From positions 780,818-844,817 of the forward strand of contig NZ_CAMTTF010000001.1 in the NCBI RefSeq assembly GCF_947077765.1: DNA of 64,000 nucleotides, given 5' to 3'. Shown piece after piece: positions 16,403 to 25,978 of this stretch. The notes under the pieces were generated by a model. It was not told the DNA's origin. It was given only the letters and a program-made list of their open reading frames with translations, and did no database searches. Numbering within the stretch: the first letter of the stretch is position 1; every line of letters begins with the position of its first letter. A program made the position numbers and the translations under genes. Origin of the DNA: Salinibacter grassmerensis. Lineage in GTDB: Bacteria > Bacteroidota > Rhodothermia > Rhodothermales > Salinibacteraceae.

Positions 16403-18868
16403 CTACGACATCAGCCGAAGCAGGTCGGCAAACACGCCTGCCGCGGTGACCTGGGGACCAGCACCGGGGCCCTGCACGATGAGGGGCGTCTCGTTGTACC
16501 GGTCCGTTTGGAAGCGGACGATGTTGTCCGTGTGGTTGATGCGGGCGAAGGCGTGGTCGGCGGGGTAGCGGCGCAGGCGCACCGATGCGTCGCCGTCCCG
16601 CGTGACGCTACCTACGAACCGGAGCACCTTGTTTTCGGCCTGGGCGTCCCGAAGGAGTTGGGTCATGTCCGCATCGTGCTCGGGAAGCCGGTCGAGAAAC
16701 GACTCGACCGTGCCGTCGTGGAGCGGTTCCGGCACAAGCCCGTCCACGGACACCTCGTCCAGCTCCAGCGGCACCCCCATTTCGCGCGCTAGGATGACGA
16801 CCTTGCGGGCCACGTCCATGCCGGAGAGGTCGTCGCGGGGGTCGGGTTCAGTAAAGCCCTCGTCCTTGGCCTGACGGAGAATGGCGGAGAAGGGCCGGTC
16901 GCCATCGAATGCGTTGAAGAGATACGACAGCGTGCCGGAGAGGATGCCCTCAATGCGGTGCACCTGGTCGCCCGTCTCGGTAAGGCTGTTCAGGGTCTGC
17001 AGAATGGGCAGGCCCGCCCCCACAGTCGTCTCGTACAAATACTGGGGCCCGGGCCCGCGGCTGGCGGCCTGAAGGGCCTGATACGTGTCCCACGCGTCGG
17101 TATTGGCCTTCTTGTTGGGCGTCACCACGTGGATGCCGCGCTCCAGCCAGCCCTGGTAGCGCCGGGCGATGGGGGCGCTGGCGGTACAGTCGACAATCAC
17201 CGTGTGCGGGTGGTAGTCGGTCTGCACGTGGTCGACGAAGGCGTCGAGGTCGGTCGCCTCCCCCGCAGACAGGTCGGCCCGCCACGTCTCGAGGTCGAGG
17301 CGCTGCTCGGCCCGGAGCATGCGGGACGATGCGGCGATGCCGCGCACACGGAGGTCGATGTCCTGCTCGTCGCGGAGCCGGTCGGCCTCAGTGTGAATCT
17401 GGTCGAGCAGGGCCGCACCGACATTGCCGGCCCCGATAATACCGACCGACAGGGTCCGCTTCGAGAGGTAGAAGCCTGCGTGGGCCGCCCTGAGGGCACG
17501 GCGGGCGTCGTCCCCGTCCACCACGGCCGAGATGTTGCGCTCTGAGGAGCCCTGAGCGACGGCCCGCACGTTGACGCTGGCCTCCCCAAGGGCCCCGAAG
17601 AAGGTGGCGGCGACGCCGGGCGTGCCGGCCATCTGGTCCCCCACCACGGCGAGGATGCTACAGTCCGGCACCAGCTCGACCGTCCGGAGCTGGCCGCGGT
17701 CCAACTCGGCGTAGAAGGCGTGCTCGGCGGCCTCACGGGCGACCTTGGCCTGGGCCTGTGGCACGGCAAAGCAGATCGAGTGCTCGGAGCTGCCCTGCGA
17801 GATCAAGATGACCGACACCCCTTCATCCTCCAGCGCGTCGAAGAGGCGCCGGGCAATGCCGGGCACCCCAATCATGCCGCTGCCCTCCAGGTTGAGGAGG
17901 GCCACGTCGTCGATTGTGGAGAAGCCCTTCACGACCGACGCGCCGTCGTCGTTGAGGTGGATGCGGGTGCCGGGCCGGTCCGGCGCAAAGGTGTTGCGGA
18001 TCGTGATCGGAATCTCGTGCTCGACGGCCGGTGACAGCGTGCGCGGGTGAATGACACCGGCACCGAAGTAGGCCATCTCCATCGCCTCCTCGTAGGAGAG
18101 GGCGTCGAGGCGGCGGGCGTCGGGGACGTACCGCGGGTCGGCACTCATAACCCCGTCGGTGTCCGTCCAGATCGTGAGGGCGTCGGCCTCGAGCAGCGCG
18201 GCGAAGAGAGCGGCGGAGTGGTCGGAGCCGTTCCGTCCGAGGGTCGTGGGCACCCCGTCGGGCGTGGTGGCGATGAAGCCGGTGGCGACAATCACGTCGG
18301 GGTCGTCGTGCGCGGCCCGCCAGTCGGCAAAGCGTGCCTGGGTGGCCGCCTCATCGACCACTGGGCCCAGCTCCTCGTGGGTGACGACGAGCACGTCGCG
18401 GGCGTCGCACACGGCGGCCGATAGTCCCCGGCTACGCAGCACCCCCCCAAGCACGCGGGCGGACCACAGCTCGCCGTACCCGGCCACGAGGTCGCGGGTT
18501 GTATTGGGGGCCGTGCCCATGAGGCGGGTGGCCCGGAGCACATCGGCCAGGTCGTCCATGTCCTGGTCCAGTGTGCGAAGCACGGAGGCGGCGGCGTCTC
18601 CGTCCAGCAGATCGGTGACCACGGCCCGCTGATCGTCGCGGAGGGCCTGAAGCCGATCGGACAGCCCGTCGGCATCGGTGTGGGCCTTCTCGGCGAGGGC
18701 AAGCAGGCGGTCCGTCACCCCGCTCATGGCGGAGACCACGACCGCAACCGGAGGGGAGCGGGTCTCGAGAAGGTCGGCCACGTGCCGGATGCGGGACGGG
18801 TCGGCAAGGCTGGTGCCGCCGAACTTATGAACCCGCCAGTCGGTGGGTGCAGACTCGGACGATTCCAT
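16403..18868 (-). CDS. thrA: Bifunctional aspartokinase / homoserine dehydrogenase
   Basis: The protein has 821 residues. The aspartokinase domain (1 to about 300) begins with VHKFGGTSLADPS and contains TLGRNGSDHSAA. Two ACT domains (about 320-460) carry ILISQGSSEHSICFAV and VAQGSSERNISAVVD, which bind the feedback effector. Homoserine dehydrogenase starts near 470 with SVGIIGAGNVGAALLD and has GILSGTLSYLFNAF and EPDPRDDLSGMDVARK. It catalyses the first and third steps of the aspartate pathway. thrB is next on the same strand. Feedback inhibition, probably by threonine, is expected from the family. Confidence 0.96.
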   Translation of the reverse strand: MESSESAPTDWRVHKFGGTSLADPSRIRHVADLLETRSPPVAVVVSAMSGVTDRLLALAEKAHTDADGLSDRLQALRDDQRAVVTDLLDGDAAASVLRTLDQDMDDLADVLRATRLMGTAPNTTRDLVAGYGELWSARVLGGVLRSRGLSAAVCDARDVLVVTHEELGPVVDEAATQARFADWRAAHDDPDVIVATGFIATTPDGVPTTLGRNGSDHSAALFAALLEADALTIWTDTDGVMSADPRYVPDARRLDALSYEEAMEMAYFGAGVIHPRTLSPAVEHEIPITIRNTFAPDRPGTRIHLNDDGASVVKGFSTIDDVALLNLEGSGMIGVPGIARRLFDALEDEGVSVILISQGSSEHSICFAVPQAQAKVAREAAEHAFYAELDRGQLRTVELVPDCSILAVVGDQMAGTPGVAATFFGALGEASVNVRAVAQGSSERNISAVVDGDDARRALRAAHAGFYLSKRTLSVGIIGAGNVGAALLDQIHTEADRLRDEQDIDLRVRGIAASSRMLRAEQRLDLETWRADLSAGEATDLDAFVDHVQTDYHPHTVIVDCTASAPIARRYQGWLERGIHVVTPNKKANTDAWDTYQALQAASRGPGPQYLYETTVGAGLPILQTLNSLTETGDQVHRIEGILSGTLSYLFNAFDGDRPFSAILRQAKDEGFTEPDPRDDLSGMDVARKVVILAREMGVPLELDEVSVDGLVPEPLHDGTVESFLDRLPEHDADMTQLLRDAQAENKVLRFVGSVTRDGDASVRLRRYPADHAFARINHTDNIVRFQTDRYNETPLIVQGPGAGPQVTAAGVFADLLRLMS

Positions 18869-18984
18869 GCGAGGAGGAGGAGGAGCGTTAGGGGGGTGGA
18901 CCCGTGACGGGTGACGGTGTCAATCTCGACCCGGAGAAGAACGGCGCCGGTCGCTTCCGTGCGGCCGGGGCAGGCGGAAGGCCT

Positions 18985-19845
18985 TTATTGGGGCTCCGCC
19001 TGCGCATTGTCAGCGACGGTCGCCGTGAGAAGGCGGTGAATCTGCGAGCGACCTGTTTGCAGGGAGGTGCCGTCGGAAGAAGGAGAGGCCTGTCCCCCTG
19101 TCAGGTGTTGCGCGGTAAGAAGCGCAAGGGCCATCACATCCACCCCCATGTGGCGGGCCGCGATCACTTCGGGTATCACGCTTGTCCCCACGGCGTCGGC
19201 CCCCAGCCGATGGGCCATTCGGTGCTCGGCCGTCGTTTCGTGGTGGGGGCCAAGAAGGCCCAGATAGATGCCCTTTCGCAGGGAGATGCCCTCATTCCGC
19301 GCCGCGCCGCTGACTCGTCGCCGGAGCGCCGGGTCGTAAGGGGTGGTCATGTCGGGAAAGCGCGGCCCCCAGTCGGGCACGTTGGGCCCGACGAGCGGGT
19401 TCTGGCCTTGAAAGTTGATGTGGTCGGTCAGCAGCATCAGGTCCCCGCGACTGGCCTGTGCGGTGACGCTGCCGGCCGTGGCCGCCAACAAAAGCGAGTC
19501 AACACCCGCGGTTGCGAGCATGCGGACGGGAAAGACAACCTCCCGGGGCGTGTGCCCTTCGTAGAGATGGGACTCCTGGTCCAACTCGACGACTTGCGTC
19601 CCGCCAAGGGTGCCGACCGTGAGCGCACCATCCGACGCCGGATAGTGTGGGAGGTTGGTGTATGGAATCGTGTGCTCGACCGTCCCTGCCTGAAGGACAC
19701 CGTCGAGATCCATGTCGCGCATGACGGCGACCGTCGAGGAAGAGGTGTCCAGATCGGGGAGGGCGGCCGCCGCCGCGTCGACCTGTTGTTTATACGCGGC
19801 GGTTCCGTCGGCGGTGAGGGCGGAGGCGTCGGAGGCCGTAGACAT
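18985..19845 (-). CDS. punA: Purine nucleoside phosphorylase (trimeric PNP family)
   Basis: The protein has 286 residues. Family motifs include LLLAATAGSVTAQASRGDLM, LTDHINFQGQNPLVGPN, RFPDMTTPYDPALR, the purine-site region GPHHETTAEH, and GTSVIPEVIAARHMG. It cleaves purine nucleosides with phosphate in the salvage pathway. Where typical PNPs have a Tyr-Glu pair in GPxYET, this one has HHET, which may affect nucleoside preference. It lies between thrA and divIVA on the same strand. Confidence 0.9.
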   Translation of the reverse strand: MSTASDASALTADGTAAYKQQVDAAAAALPDLDTSSSTVAVMRDMDLDGVLQAGTVEHTIPYTNLPHYPASDGALTVGTLGGTQVVELDQESHLYEGHTPREVVFPVRMLATAGVDSLLLAATAGSVTAQASRGDLMLLTDHINFQGQNPLVGPNVPDWGPRFPDMTTPYDPALRRRVSGAARNEGISLRKGIYLGLLGPHHETTAEHRMAHRLGADAVGTSVIPEVIAARHMGVDVMALALLTAQHLTGGQASPSSDGTSLQTGRSQIHRLLTATVADNAQAEPQ

Positions 19846-19899
19846 GCGGAGGGTGGGTTGGAAAACGCGTGACGTAGAGGGGAGCGAGACGACCCGAGA

Positions 19900-21177
19900 C
19901 TAATCCTCCATGTCTTCGAGGATGCTCCAGATTTTCTCGATCTCCTCGGAGGTGTCGTCCTGGTCGTCCCCGGAGCGATTTCTCTTTTCCGGCTCTTCCG
20001 TCTGCTCGGCATTGGACGCCTGGGGATCGGAGACATCGCCTACCTCCTGCTCCGATGGGGCCGGGACATCGGTAGGCTGATCCGGCGCGTTGGCCTGTGA
20101 AGAGGACGGCTCGTCCTGCTCATGGGGACGATCGTCGGAGACCTCGGGCTCGGAAGGAGGCCGTTCCGACGGGGTGTCCTGCTCCGAAGAAGGGCGAGGA
20201 GTGGGGGCGGCCTCGCTTGCGACGTCGTCCGTGAAAACCTCCGACGGGGTGCGGTCCGCAGATGACCCCTCGGTCGAAGGGGCGGCGTTAGTCAGCGGTT
20301 CGGTCTCGGCGAGAACGTCCTCCTCGGGGGAGGCCGGGTCGTCTGTGTCCGGGGGGCTCTCCGTAGATGAATCGGCAGTCGGGTCCGTCTCGGACGAATC
20401 AGCGTCATCGACGCGGCCCGAGGCGGAAGAGGCATCGGGGTCCGCCGGGTCTGTGGGCTCAAACGACGACGCATTGGGGCGGGCCGGCTCTGCGTCGGAG
20501 GCCGACTCCGTGGCGGGATCGGGAGCATCGTCGTCCGCCTGTGTTAAACCCGGAGCAGAGGGGGCGTCGGACGGCGCTCCAGGGCCGGACGGCGAGCCAG
20601 AACTGGACGGCGATGGAGGAGTCTCGTCGGTCGGCGGCTCCGGGGGCGTCGCCGACGCCGGGCCGGACGGGTCGCGCTCTTGCTCGTGCGCCTCCAGCAC
20701 CTCAAGCTCCGAGTTGAGGAAGGCCCGCAGCCGTGCAACGGCCTCGGTGTGCCGATTGTGGAGATGACGGACGTCGGCCTTCAGCTTCTCGCGCTCGCTC
20801 TCCGCGTCGCGCTTGATCTCTTCGGCCTGATCCCGGGCGTCCTCCACGATGCGCTCGGCTTCACGCTCAATGTCTGCCGCTTCCGCCTTGGCGTCCTCCA
20901 CGATGCGCTCGGCCTTCTCGCGAGCATTTTCGAGCGTCTCCTCGGCGTTCTTCCGCGTCTGGTCCAGAGCCTGCTGGAGGGCCTCTTCGACCTCCTGGTA
21001 GTGGTCCATCCGGCTTTGCAGCTCCTCCACCTTGTTTTTCAGGCGGCGGCGTTCGTCTTCCAGGTCCTCCCACTGCTCGGCCACCATGTCGAGGAATGCG
21101 TCGACCTCCTGGGGGTCGTACCCGCGCAGGCTGCGGTCAAACTCTCGCTTTCGAATGTCGAGCGGCGTGAGGTTCAT
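19900..21177 (-). CDS. divIVA: DivIVA domain protein with long acidic disordered tail
   Basis: The protein has 425 residues. The DivIVA domain is at 1-60: MNLTPLDIRKREFDRSLRG, then YDPQEVDAFLDMVAEQW, containing the membrane-binding turn. A coiled coil follows to about residue 165 with Glu/Lys/Arg heptads. From about 170 to 405 the protein is low-complexity Asp/Ser/Pro/Glu/Thr, and it ends in an amphipathic stretch, SEEIEKIWSILEDMED. DivIVA proteins mark curved membrane and organise division or polar growth. yggS lies just upstream, as in the ylmE-divIVA neighbourhood of Firmicutes. The tail is unusual in length and could be a partner-binding linker. Confidence 0.9.
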   Translation of the reverse strand: MNLTPLDIRKREFDRSLRGYDPQEVDAFLDMVAEQWEDLEDERRRLKNKVEELQSRMDHYQEVEEALQQALDQTRKNAEETLENAREKAERIVEDAKAEAADIEREAERIVEDARDQAEEIKRDAESEREKLKADVRHLHNRHTEAVARLRAFLNSELEVLEAHEQERDPSGPASATPPEPPTDETPPSPSSSGSPSGPGAPSDAPSAPGLTQADDDAPDPATESASDAEPARPNASSFEPTDPADPDASSASGRVDDADSSETDPTADSSTESPPDTDDPASPEEDVLAETEPLTNAAPSTEGSSADRTPSEVFTDDVASEAAPTPRPSSEQDTPSERPPSEPEVSDDRPHEQDEPSSSQANAPDQPTDVPAPSEQEVGDVSDPQASNAEQTEEPEKRNRSGDDQDDTSEEIEKIWSILEDMED

Positions 21178-21369
21178 GGCGTCTGCGGCTTGGATCTGGA
21201 AACGGGTACAACAGCGGGTGGACCGATGGCCTCAGACGAGTCGACGGTCCTTTGCGGTCCGTCGTGCGAGGCAGCGAGACCCACAGGTTTACCGTGTGTT
21301 CACCGGGCTGCCCCAACACTGTTTCGGGGCAACGCGGTCTTCGAGGGGGCTGGGCCGCCGGGAGATCGC

Positions 21370-22128
21370 CTAGTCGTAATCGCGCGGCCCGAAGATCGAT
21401 GTGCCGAGCCGGATCATGGTGCTTCCTTCCTCGATGGCGACCTCGAAGTCGTTGCTCATTCCGATGGAGAGTTCGTTCATCTCCACCTGCGGGTTGTCGG
21501 ACGCGTCGTAGGTGTCGAACAGCTCCCGCATCCCCTGAAACTCGCCCCGGACGTCCTCGGGGTCGTCCACGAACGAGCCGAGGGCCATGAGCCCCTCGAT
21601 GGCAAGGTGATCGTACTGCGCGCAGTGGTCGAGGTACTCGTGCGTCTCGGACGGGGCGAGCCCGTACTTTTGCTCGTCGCCCGTGACGTTGACCTGCACT
21701 AGGCACGGCAGTACGCGGTCGTTCTTGGCGGCTCGTTTGTTGAGCTCCTCCGCGAGGCGAGGGCTGTCGAGCGCGTCGAACCAGTCGGCGTGGCGGGCAA
21801 TGAACTTGGCCTTGTTTCTTTGCAGGTGGCCCACCATGTGCCACTTCACGTCGCCGTCCTCAAAGGCGCCCGGGCGGGCCTTCGCCTTGTCGCGGAGCTG
21901 CCGGGCCCGGTTTTCGCCGAAGTGCTCCAGGCCCACGCCCGTGCCGGATTCGATGGCCTGCATCGGAAACGTCTTGGAGACGGCGACGACCGTGATCTCA
22001 TCGGGAGACCGCCCGACCCGGTCGCAGGCCTGAGCGATGCGCCCACGGATGGACTCGACTCGTTCCTGTACGACTTCGGGGCGGATTTGGGCTTCCACCT
22101 CCGGCGTAGCATCCGGAATCTTGCTCAT
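21370..22128 (-). CDS. yggS: YggS-family PLP homeostasis protein
   Basis: The protein has 252 residues and is a single-domain alanine-racemase-fold PLP carrier. The cofactor Lys is Lys52 in VVAVSKTFP; other motifs are HFGENRARQL, WHMVGHLQRNKAKF, CLVQVNVTGDEQKYG and the phosphate site ELSIGMSNDFEVAIEEG followed by RLGTSIFG. It keeps vitamin B6 pools balanced. It is the ortholog of YlmE, encoded next to divIVA in many bacteria, as here. Confidence 0.94.
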   Translation of the reverse strand: MSKIPDATPEVEAQIRPEVVQERVESIRGRIAQACDRVGRSPDEITVVAVSKTFPMQAIESGTGVGLEHFGENRARQLRDKAKARPGAFEDGDVKWHMVGHLQRNKAKFIARHADWFDALDSPRLAEELNKRAAKNDRVLPCLVQVNVTGDEQKYGLAPSETHEYLDHCAQYDHLAIEGLMALGSFVDDPEDVRGEFQGMRELFDTYDASDNPQVEMNELSIGMSNDFEVAIEEGSTMIRLGTSIFGPRDYD

Positions 22129-22269
22129 GTGCGGGGCAAAGTTGCGTGCTGCGAAGCGTCTACGAACCGGGTATTGGTATCTCGGTGTGGGCGCACATGA
22201 TCCGGTGCGGGCAGTCCTTGCGGCCGGACGAGCCCACGCACACCCTGCTCCGTTTAGAGTGGTGAGCGG

Positions 22270-22455
22270 CTACTGGGTCGGCTGCACGTCGAACGACACG
22301 ACGCGGCCGCCCTGCGCGACGATGTGGACGCGCAGGGGGCGACAACAGACGCCACAGTCCTCGATGTAGGTCTGCTCGCGGACCGACGGGTCGACGAGCA
22401 CGGCGGTTGTTTCCCAGCAGTGCGGGCACGTAAATGTCTGCTCGCGGACGTTCAC
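22270..22455 (-). CDS. CPXCG motif-containing cysteine-rich protein
   Basis: The protein has 61 residues. It has two Cys pairs, FTCPHCWE and EDCGVCCRP, in the arrangement of the small CPXCG family, probably a zinc-ribbon fold. The ATG at 22455 and stop at 22270 fit the family length of about 60. Function is unknown. Its neighbours are yggS and a large permease gene, with gaps of 141 and 244 bases. Confidence 0.85.
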   Translation of the reverse strand: MNVREQTFTCPHCWETTAVLVDPSVREQTYIEDCGVCCRPLRVHIVAQGGRVVSFDVQPTQ

Positions 22456-22699
22456 GGCGTAGGGGACATTGAGGAGAAAATAGCGAGTGGGAGGCTACGG
22501 GCGGATTCCTGGGGCTCTGCTGTCCAGGTTCTTTCCACCCGTCGTCGGTTCGATCTTAGCTTGCTCCGTCAGCACCGCGGCGCGGGGCAGAACCTCTGGT
22601 CCTCATTATTTCGCCCGTCCGGGGCTGATGCTTCACCCGGCCGGGTGGGCCGTGGAAGGCCGCCGGACCGGTGCTGTCGTCGGAGCCGATGCAAAGCCG

Positions 22700-25246
22700 C
22701 TACGTCTCCGTCCGGAGCACGTCGAGCGGCGGACGGTCGTAGAGGCCGCGGCTGTTCCAGAGGCCAATGGCGATGGTCACGATCACGGCAAGCACGAACG
22801 CCGCGAGAAGCACGAGCGGCGCGACCACGAAGGGCCCCTCGAAGACGAAGTACGAGAGTCCCCATGCGCCCGCCAGGGCCAGAAGCAGGCCCGTCGCCGC
22901 CGCGAAGGCCCCGAGAAAGAGATACTCCACCGTCATGATGGTCTGTACGGTGCGGCGCGAAGCCCCCAGTGTCTTTAGCAGGACGCTCTCCTCGGCCCGC
23001 TGGTAGCGGCTTACCACCACCGCCCCGGCCAGCACGATGAGGCCCGTGAACACGCTGAAGAGGGCCATGAACCGGATCACGTACGCGAGGCGCCCGAAGA
23101 GGTCCTGGAACGTGGAGAGGATGAGGGACAGGTCGATGGCGGACACGTTTGGGTAGTCCTGCACGACGTTCCGCTGCGCCGCGGCCGCCACGTCGTCGTT
23201 CGGGGTGCGCCCGAGGAGAACGTGGGTCTGTGGGGCCGCCTCGAGCGCGCCCTCGGGAAAGACCACAAAGTAGTTGGTGCCGATGCGCTGCCAGTTCACA
23301 TTGCGCAGGCTGGAGATGTAGGTCGTGATCGGCCGGCCCTGCACGTCGAACGTGAGGGTGTCGCCGACGCCCACGTTCAGTTCCTCCCGGGCCATCTCCT
23401 GCTCCATCGAGATGGGAACGGCCTCGCCGGACTGCATCGGATTGCCCTCGACGGCACCGACGAACTCGCCCGCCACGATCGTCTCGCTCTCGGTGAGGTG
23501 GTCGCGGTACGTGACGCGGTACTCGCGCTCGTAGGCCCAGCTCACGTTGACCGTCGAATCTTGCCGCAGGGCCTCAATGGGGCGGCCCTGCAGGGCCTGC
23601 AGGCGCGTCGTCACGATGGGCTCGCTGGCCAGAACCGGGGCGCCCGCCTCCTCCACGGCGCTGCGGACGCCGTCGATCTGGTCGTTCTGGATGCCAAACA
23701 TCACGAGGTTGGGGCGGTTCTCGCCCCCCGCCACCTGGATCTGCTCCAGGAGCGTGCGCTCGACGAGCACGAGGGTCGTGATGAGGAAGACGCCCAGGCC
23801 CAGGGTAAGCAACAGGACCGTCGTCTGGTTATGGGGCCGGTACAGGTTGGCCAGGCCCTGCCGCCAGGGGTAGGACCAAGAGGTCGGAAAGAAACGGCGC
23901 ACCCCCGCCATGATCCCGCGGGCCACGAGGGCGAGCACCCCGAACACGGCGCCCACGCCGACGGCGTAGCCGAGCCCAATCTCCCAGGTGGGGGCCTGGA
24001 GCACGGCGATGCCCGACACCGTGGCCGCTACGGCGGCCGCCACGGCCCACCGGGCGGGGTCGCGCCAGCCGCCGGTCGAGGGCTCCACCTCGGTTCGCAG
24101 CGCCTGGAGCGGCGAGACGCCCCGTACCTCCAGCAGCGGCCACAGCGCGAAGAGAAGCGTCACGCCCAGCCCTACGACCAGCCCCAGGCCCACAGCGGTC
24201 CACGACACCGCGAAGGTGACCTCGACGGGCAGGAAGTCGGCGAGGAGGCGGGGCACGAAGGCCTGCAGTGCCACGCCGAGAAGGCTGCCGAACCCGGCCC
24301 CGATCAGGCCGAGCACACCGGCCTGAGCAAGGTAGATGCGGAACGTGGGCCCGGCCTTCGCCCCCAGGCAGCGCAGGACAGCGATCGAGGTGAGGCGGCG
24401 TTGGACGTACACGTGCACCGCACTCGCTACGCCGAGGCTCCCCAGTAGCAGCGCTATGAATCCAGCAAGGCCCAGAAAGCGATACAGGTCGCTGAGGCCA
24501 TCCTGCCAGCCCGAGGCGGCCTCCTCGACGGTATCGAGGTCGAGATCGTGCCGGTCCAGATAGGGGTCGATCCCCGCGATGAGCTCATTCAGATTTCGGG
24601 CCTCCTCAAACTCGAACATCACCTCGTACTCCACACGGCTCCCGCGGCCGAAGAGGGAGGTATCGAGCCGGGCACGAGGCAGGTAAATGCGGGGACTGGC
24701 GGCCGAGGTAAAGCTCGACTCGCCCGGGGCCTGCTTCAGCTCCCCGAGGATGGGGTACTGTGTGTCCCCGACGCGGACGGAGTCGCCCACCTCGACCCCA
24801 AACTGACGCAGGAGCGCGCCGTCCACGAGAGCCCCGTCCTGACTCCGGTAGCGGGCCGCCGCGTCGTCGGGCTGCGTCTCCAGCGTGCCGTAGAACGGAA
24901 AGCCCCCCTCCACGGCCCGCACGGCGGAGAGCCGTGTGCCGCCGGTGGCGGGAAAGTAGGCCATCGACGCGAACGATACGCGGCGCGACTGGGTGCCCCC
25001 AATCGAGTCAAGGAGCGCCTCGGTGGAGTCCTGAAACGGCGAGTCGCTCTCGATTTTCAGGTCGGCGCCCAGGAGCGTCTTCGCCTCCTGGTCGACCGTC
25101 CGCGTCAGGTTTTCCCCAAAGCCGCGAATGGCCACGAGGGCCGCCACGCCCAGCACCATGGCGGAGAGGTAGAGGGCCAGTCGTGCGCGGCTGCCGCGGC
25201 TGTCGCGCCAGGCCATCTTGAGAATCCACGGGACGTTCTCGCTCAT
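22700..25246 (-). CDS. FtsX-type ABC transporter permease (YbbP-like)
   Basis: The protein has 848 residues. It starts with WILKMAWRDSRGSRARLALY and one membrane helix, then a large periplasmic MacB-like domain (about 45-260). Two FtsX blocks follow: four helices near 265-400 and continuing to about 465, and the last block near 735-835 (VVVSRYQRAEESVLLKTLGAS is the typical start of an FtsX unit). Such proteins act with a small ATPase in exporting or extracting lipids or lipoproteins. No ATPase gene lies next to it, which is unusual because ybbA-like partners are normally adjacent. Confidence 0.88.
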   Translation of the reverse strand: MSENVPWILKMAWRDSRGSRARLALYLSAMVLGVAALVAIRGFGENLTRTVDQEAKTLLGADLKIESDSPFQDSTEALLDSIGGTQSRRVSFASMAYFPATGGTRLSAVRAVEGGFPFYGTLETQPDDAAARYRSQDGALVDGALLRQFGVEVGDSVRVGDTQYPILGELKQAPGESSFTSAASPRIYLPRARLDTSLFGRGSRVEYEVMFEFEEARNLNELIAGIDPYLDRHDLDLDTVEEAASGWQDGLSDLYRFLGLAGFIALLLGSLGVASAVHVYVQRRLTSIAVLRCLGAKAGPTFRIYLAQAGVLGLIGAGFGSLLGVALQAFVPRLLADFLPVEVTFAVSWTAVGLGLVVGLGVTLLFALWPLLEVRGVSPLQALRTEVEPSTGGWRDPARWAVAAAVAATVSGIAVLQAPTWEIGLGYAVGVGAVFGVLALVARGIMAGVRRFFPTSWSYPWRQGLANLYRPHNQTTVLLLTLGLGVFLITTLVLVERTLLEQIQVAGGENRPNLVMFGIQNDQIDGVRSAVEEAGAPVLASEPIVTTRLQALQGRPIEALRQDSTVNVSWAYEREYRVTYRDHLTESETIVAGEFVGAVEGNPMQSGEAVPISMEQEMAREELNVGVGDTLTFDVQGRPITTYISSLRNVNWQRIGTNYFVVFPEGALEAAPQTHVLLGRTPNDDVAAAAQRNVVQDYPNVSAIDLSLILSTFQDLFGRLAYVIRFMALFSVFTGLIVLAGAVVVSRYQRAEESVLLKTLGASRRTVQTIMTVEYLFLGAFAAATGLLLALAGAWGLSYFVFEGPFVVAPLVLLAAFVLAVIVTIAIGLWNSRGLYDRPPLDVLRTET

Positions 25247-25396
25247 GCGGGCTTTGAGAAGCGTCAGAAGGAGGATAGGAGGGAAGGCGGAGGCGGTAGC
25301 ACGACAGTCGGGGGAGGCCCAATGTGCGGAACCGGGGGCTGCGCATCGTGGCCGAGGTGCACACGCCCGCTGAGGAAGGAGGGCTGCTCCACGGAA

Positions 25397-25909
25397 CTAC
25401 CTCAGCGCTGTGTCGGCGAACTGCTCCCCGAGGTCCCGACACAGCGCCTCCAGGTGCTCTCGGTCGGTCGTGTCGAATGCACCGAGCGTGTCGGAATCGA
25501 CGTCGAGCACGGCCAGTAGATCGTCGCTTGGTGTAAGGACGGGCACGACGACCTCCGACCGGGTGGACGACTGGCACGCGATGTGGTCCGGGGCCTCGGA
25601 CACGTCCGGCCACAGCTGCGTCTCGCGGGTCCGCGCCGCCGCTCCACACACCCCGCGGTCAAAATCGATGTGGAGGCAGCCGTGTGGGCCCTGGTACGGA
25701 CCCACGAGCAGTTCCTCGTCGGACACCGCCCGGTAGAAGCCTGTCCAGTCGTAGTGGTCGAACGAGTGGTGGAGTTCGCACGCCACGGTGGCCATCGCCG
25801 ACATCCAGTCGGTCGGGCCGTCCAGCAGCGCGCCGATGCGACGACGGGCGTCGTCGTAGTGTTCGGCCTTATCTGCCGCGGGTGTGGTGGAGGAAGCGGG
25901 AGAAGACAT
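25397..25909 (-). CDS. msrC: Free methionine-(R)-sulfoxide reductase (GAF domain)
   Basis: The protein has 170 residues. The GAF fold carries all three Cys of this enzyme class: Cys78 in GPHGCLHI, Cys88 in RGVCGAAA, and catalytic Cys112 in HIACQSSTRSEVVVP. Their spacing equals that of the E. coli enzyme (84, 94, 118). It reduces free methionine-R-sulfoxide in the cytoplasm using thioredoxin. The ATG at 25909 is preferred to 25969, whose extension has no family match. It stands upstream of the permease gene on the same strand. Confidence 0.9.
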   Translation of the reverse strand: MSSPASSTTPAADKAEHYDDARRRIGALLDGPTDWMSAMATVACELHHSFDHYDWTGFYRAVSDEELLVGPYQGPHGCLHIDFDRGVCGAAARTRETQLWPDVSEAPDHIACQSSTRSEVVVPVLTPSDDLLAVLDVDSDTLGAFDTTDREHLEALCRDLGEQFADTALR

Positions 25910-25978
25910 CTGAGGCAGGCGGTCGTGCACGAGAACGATCGGCAGCGGCCCGGCGATGCCGGACCGCAAGGAGCAATT

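Noticed and set aside
23222-24448. A 408-codon plus-strand open frame
   Set aside because: It is antisense to the FtsX-type permease and is rich in His, Arg and Gln, a pattern typical of shadow frames.
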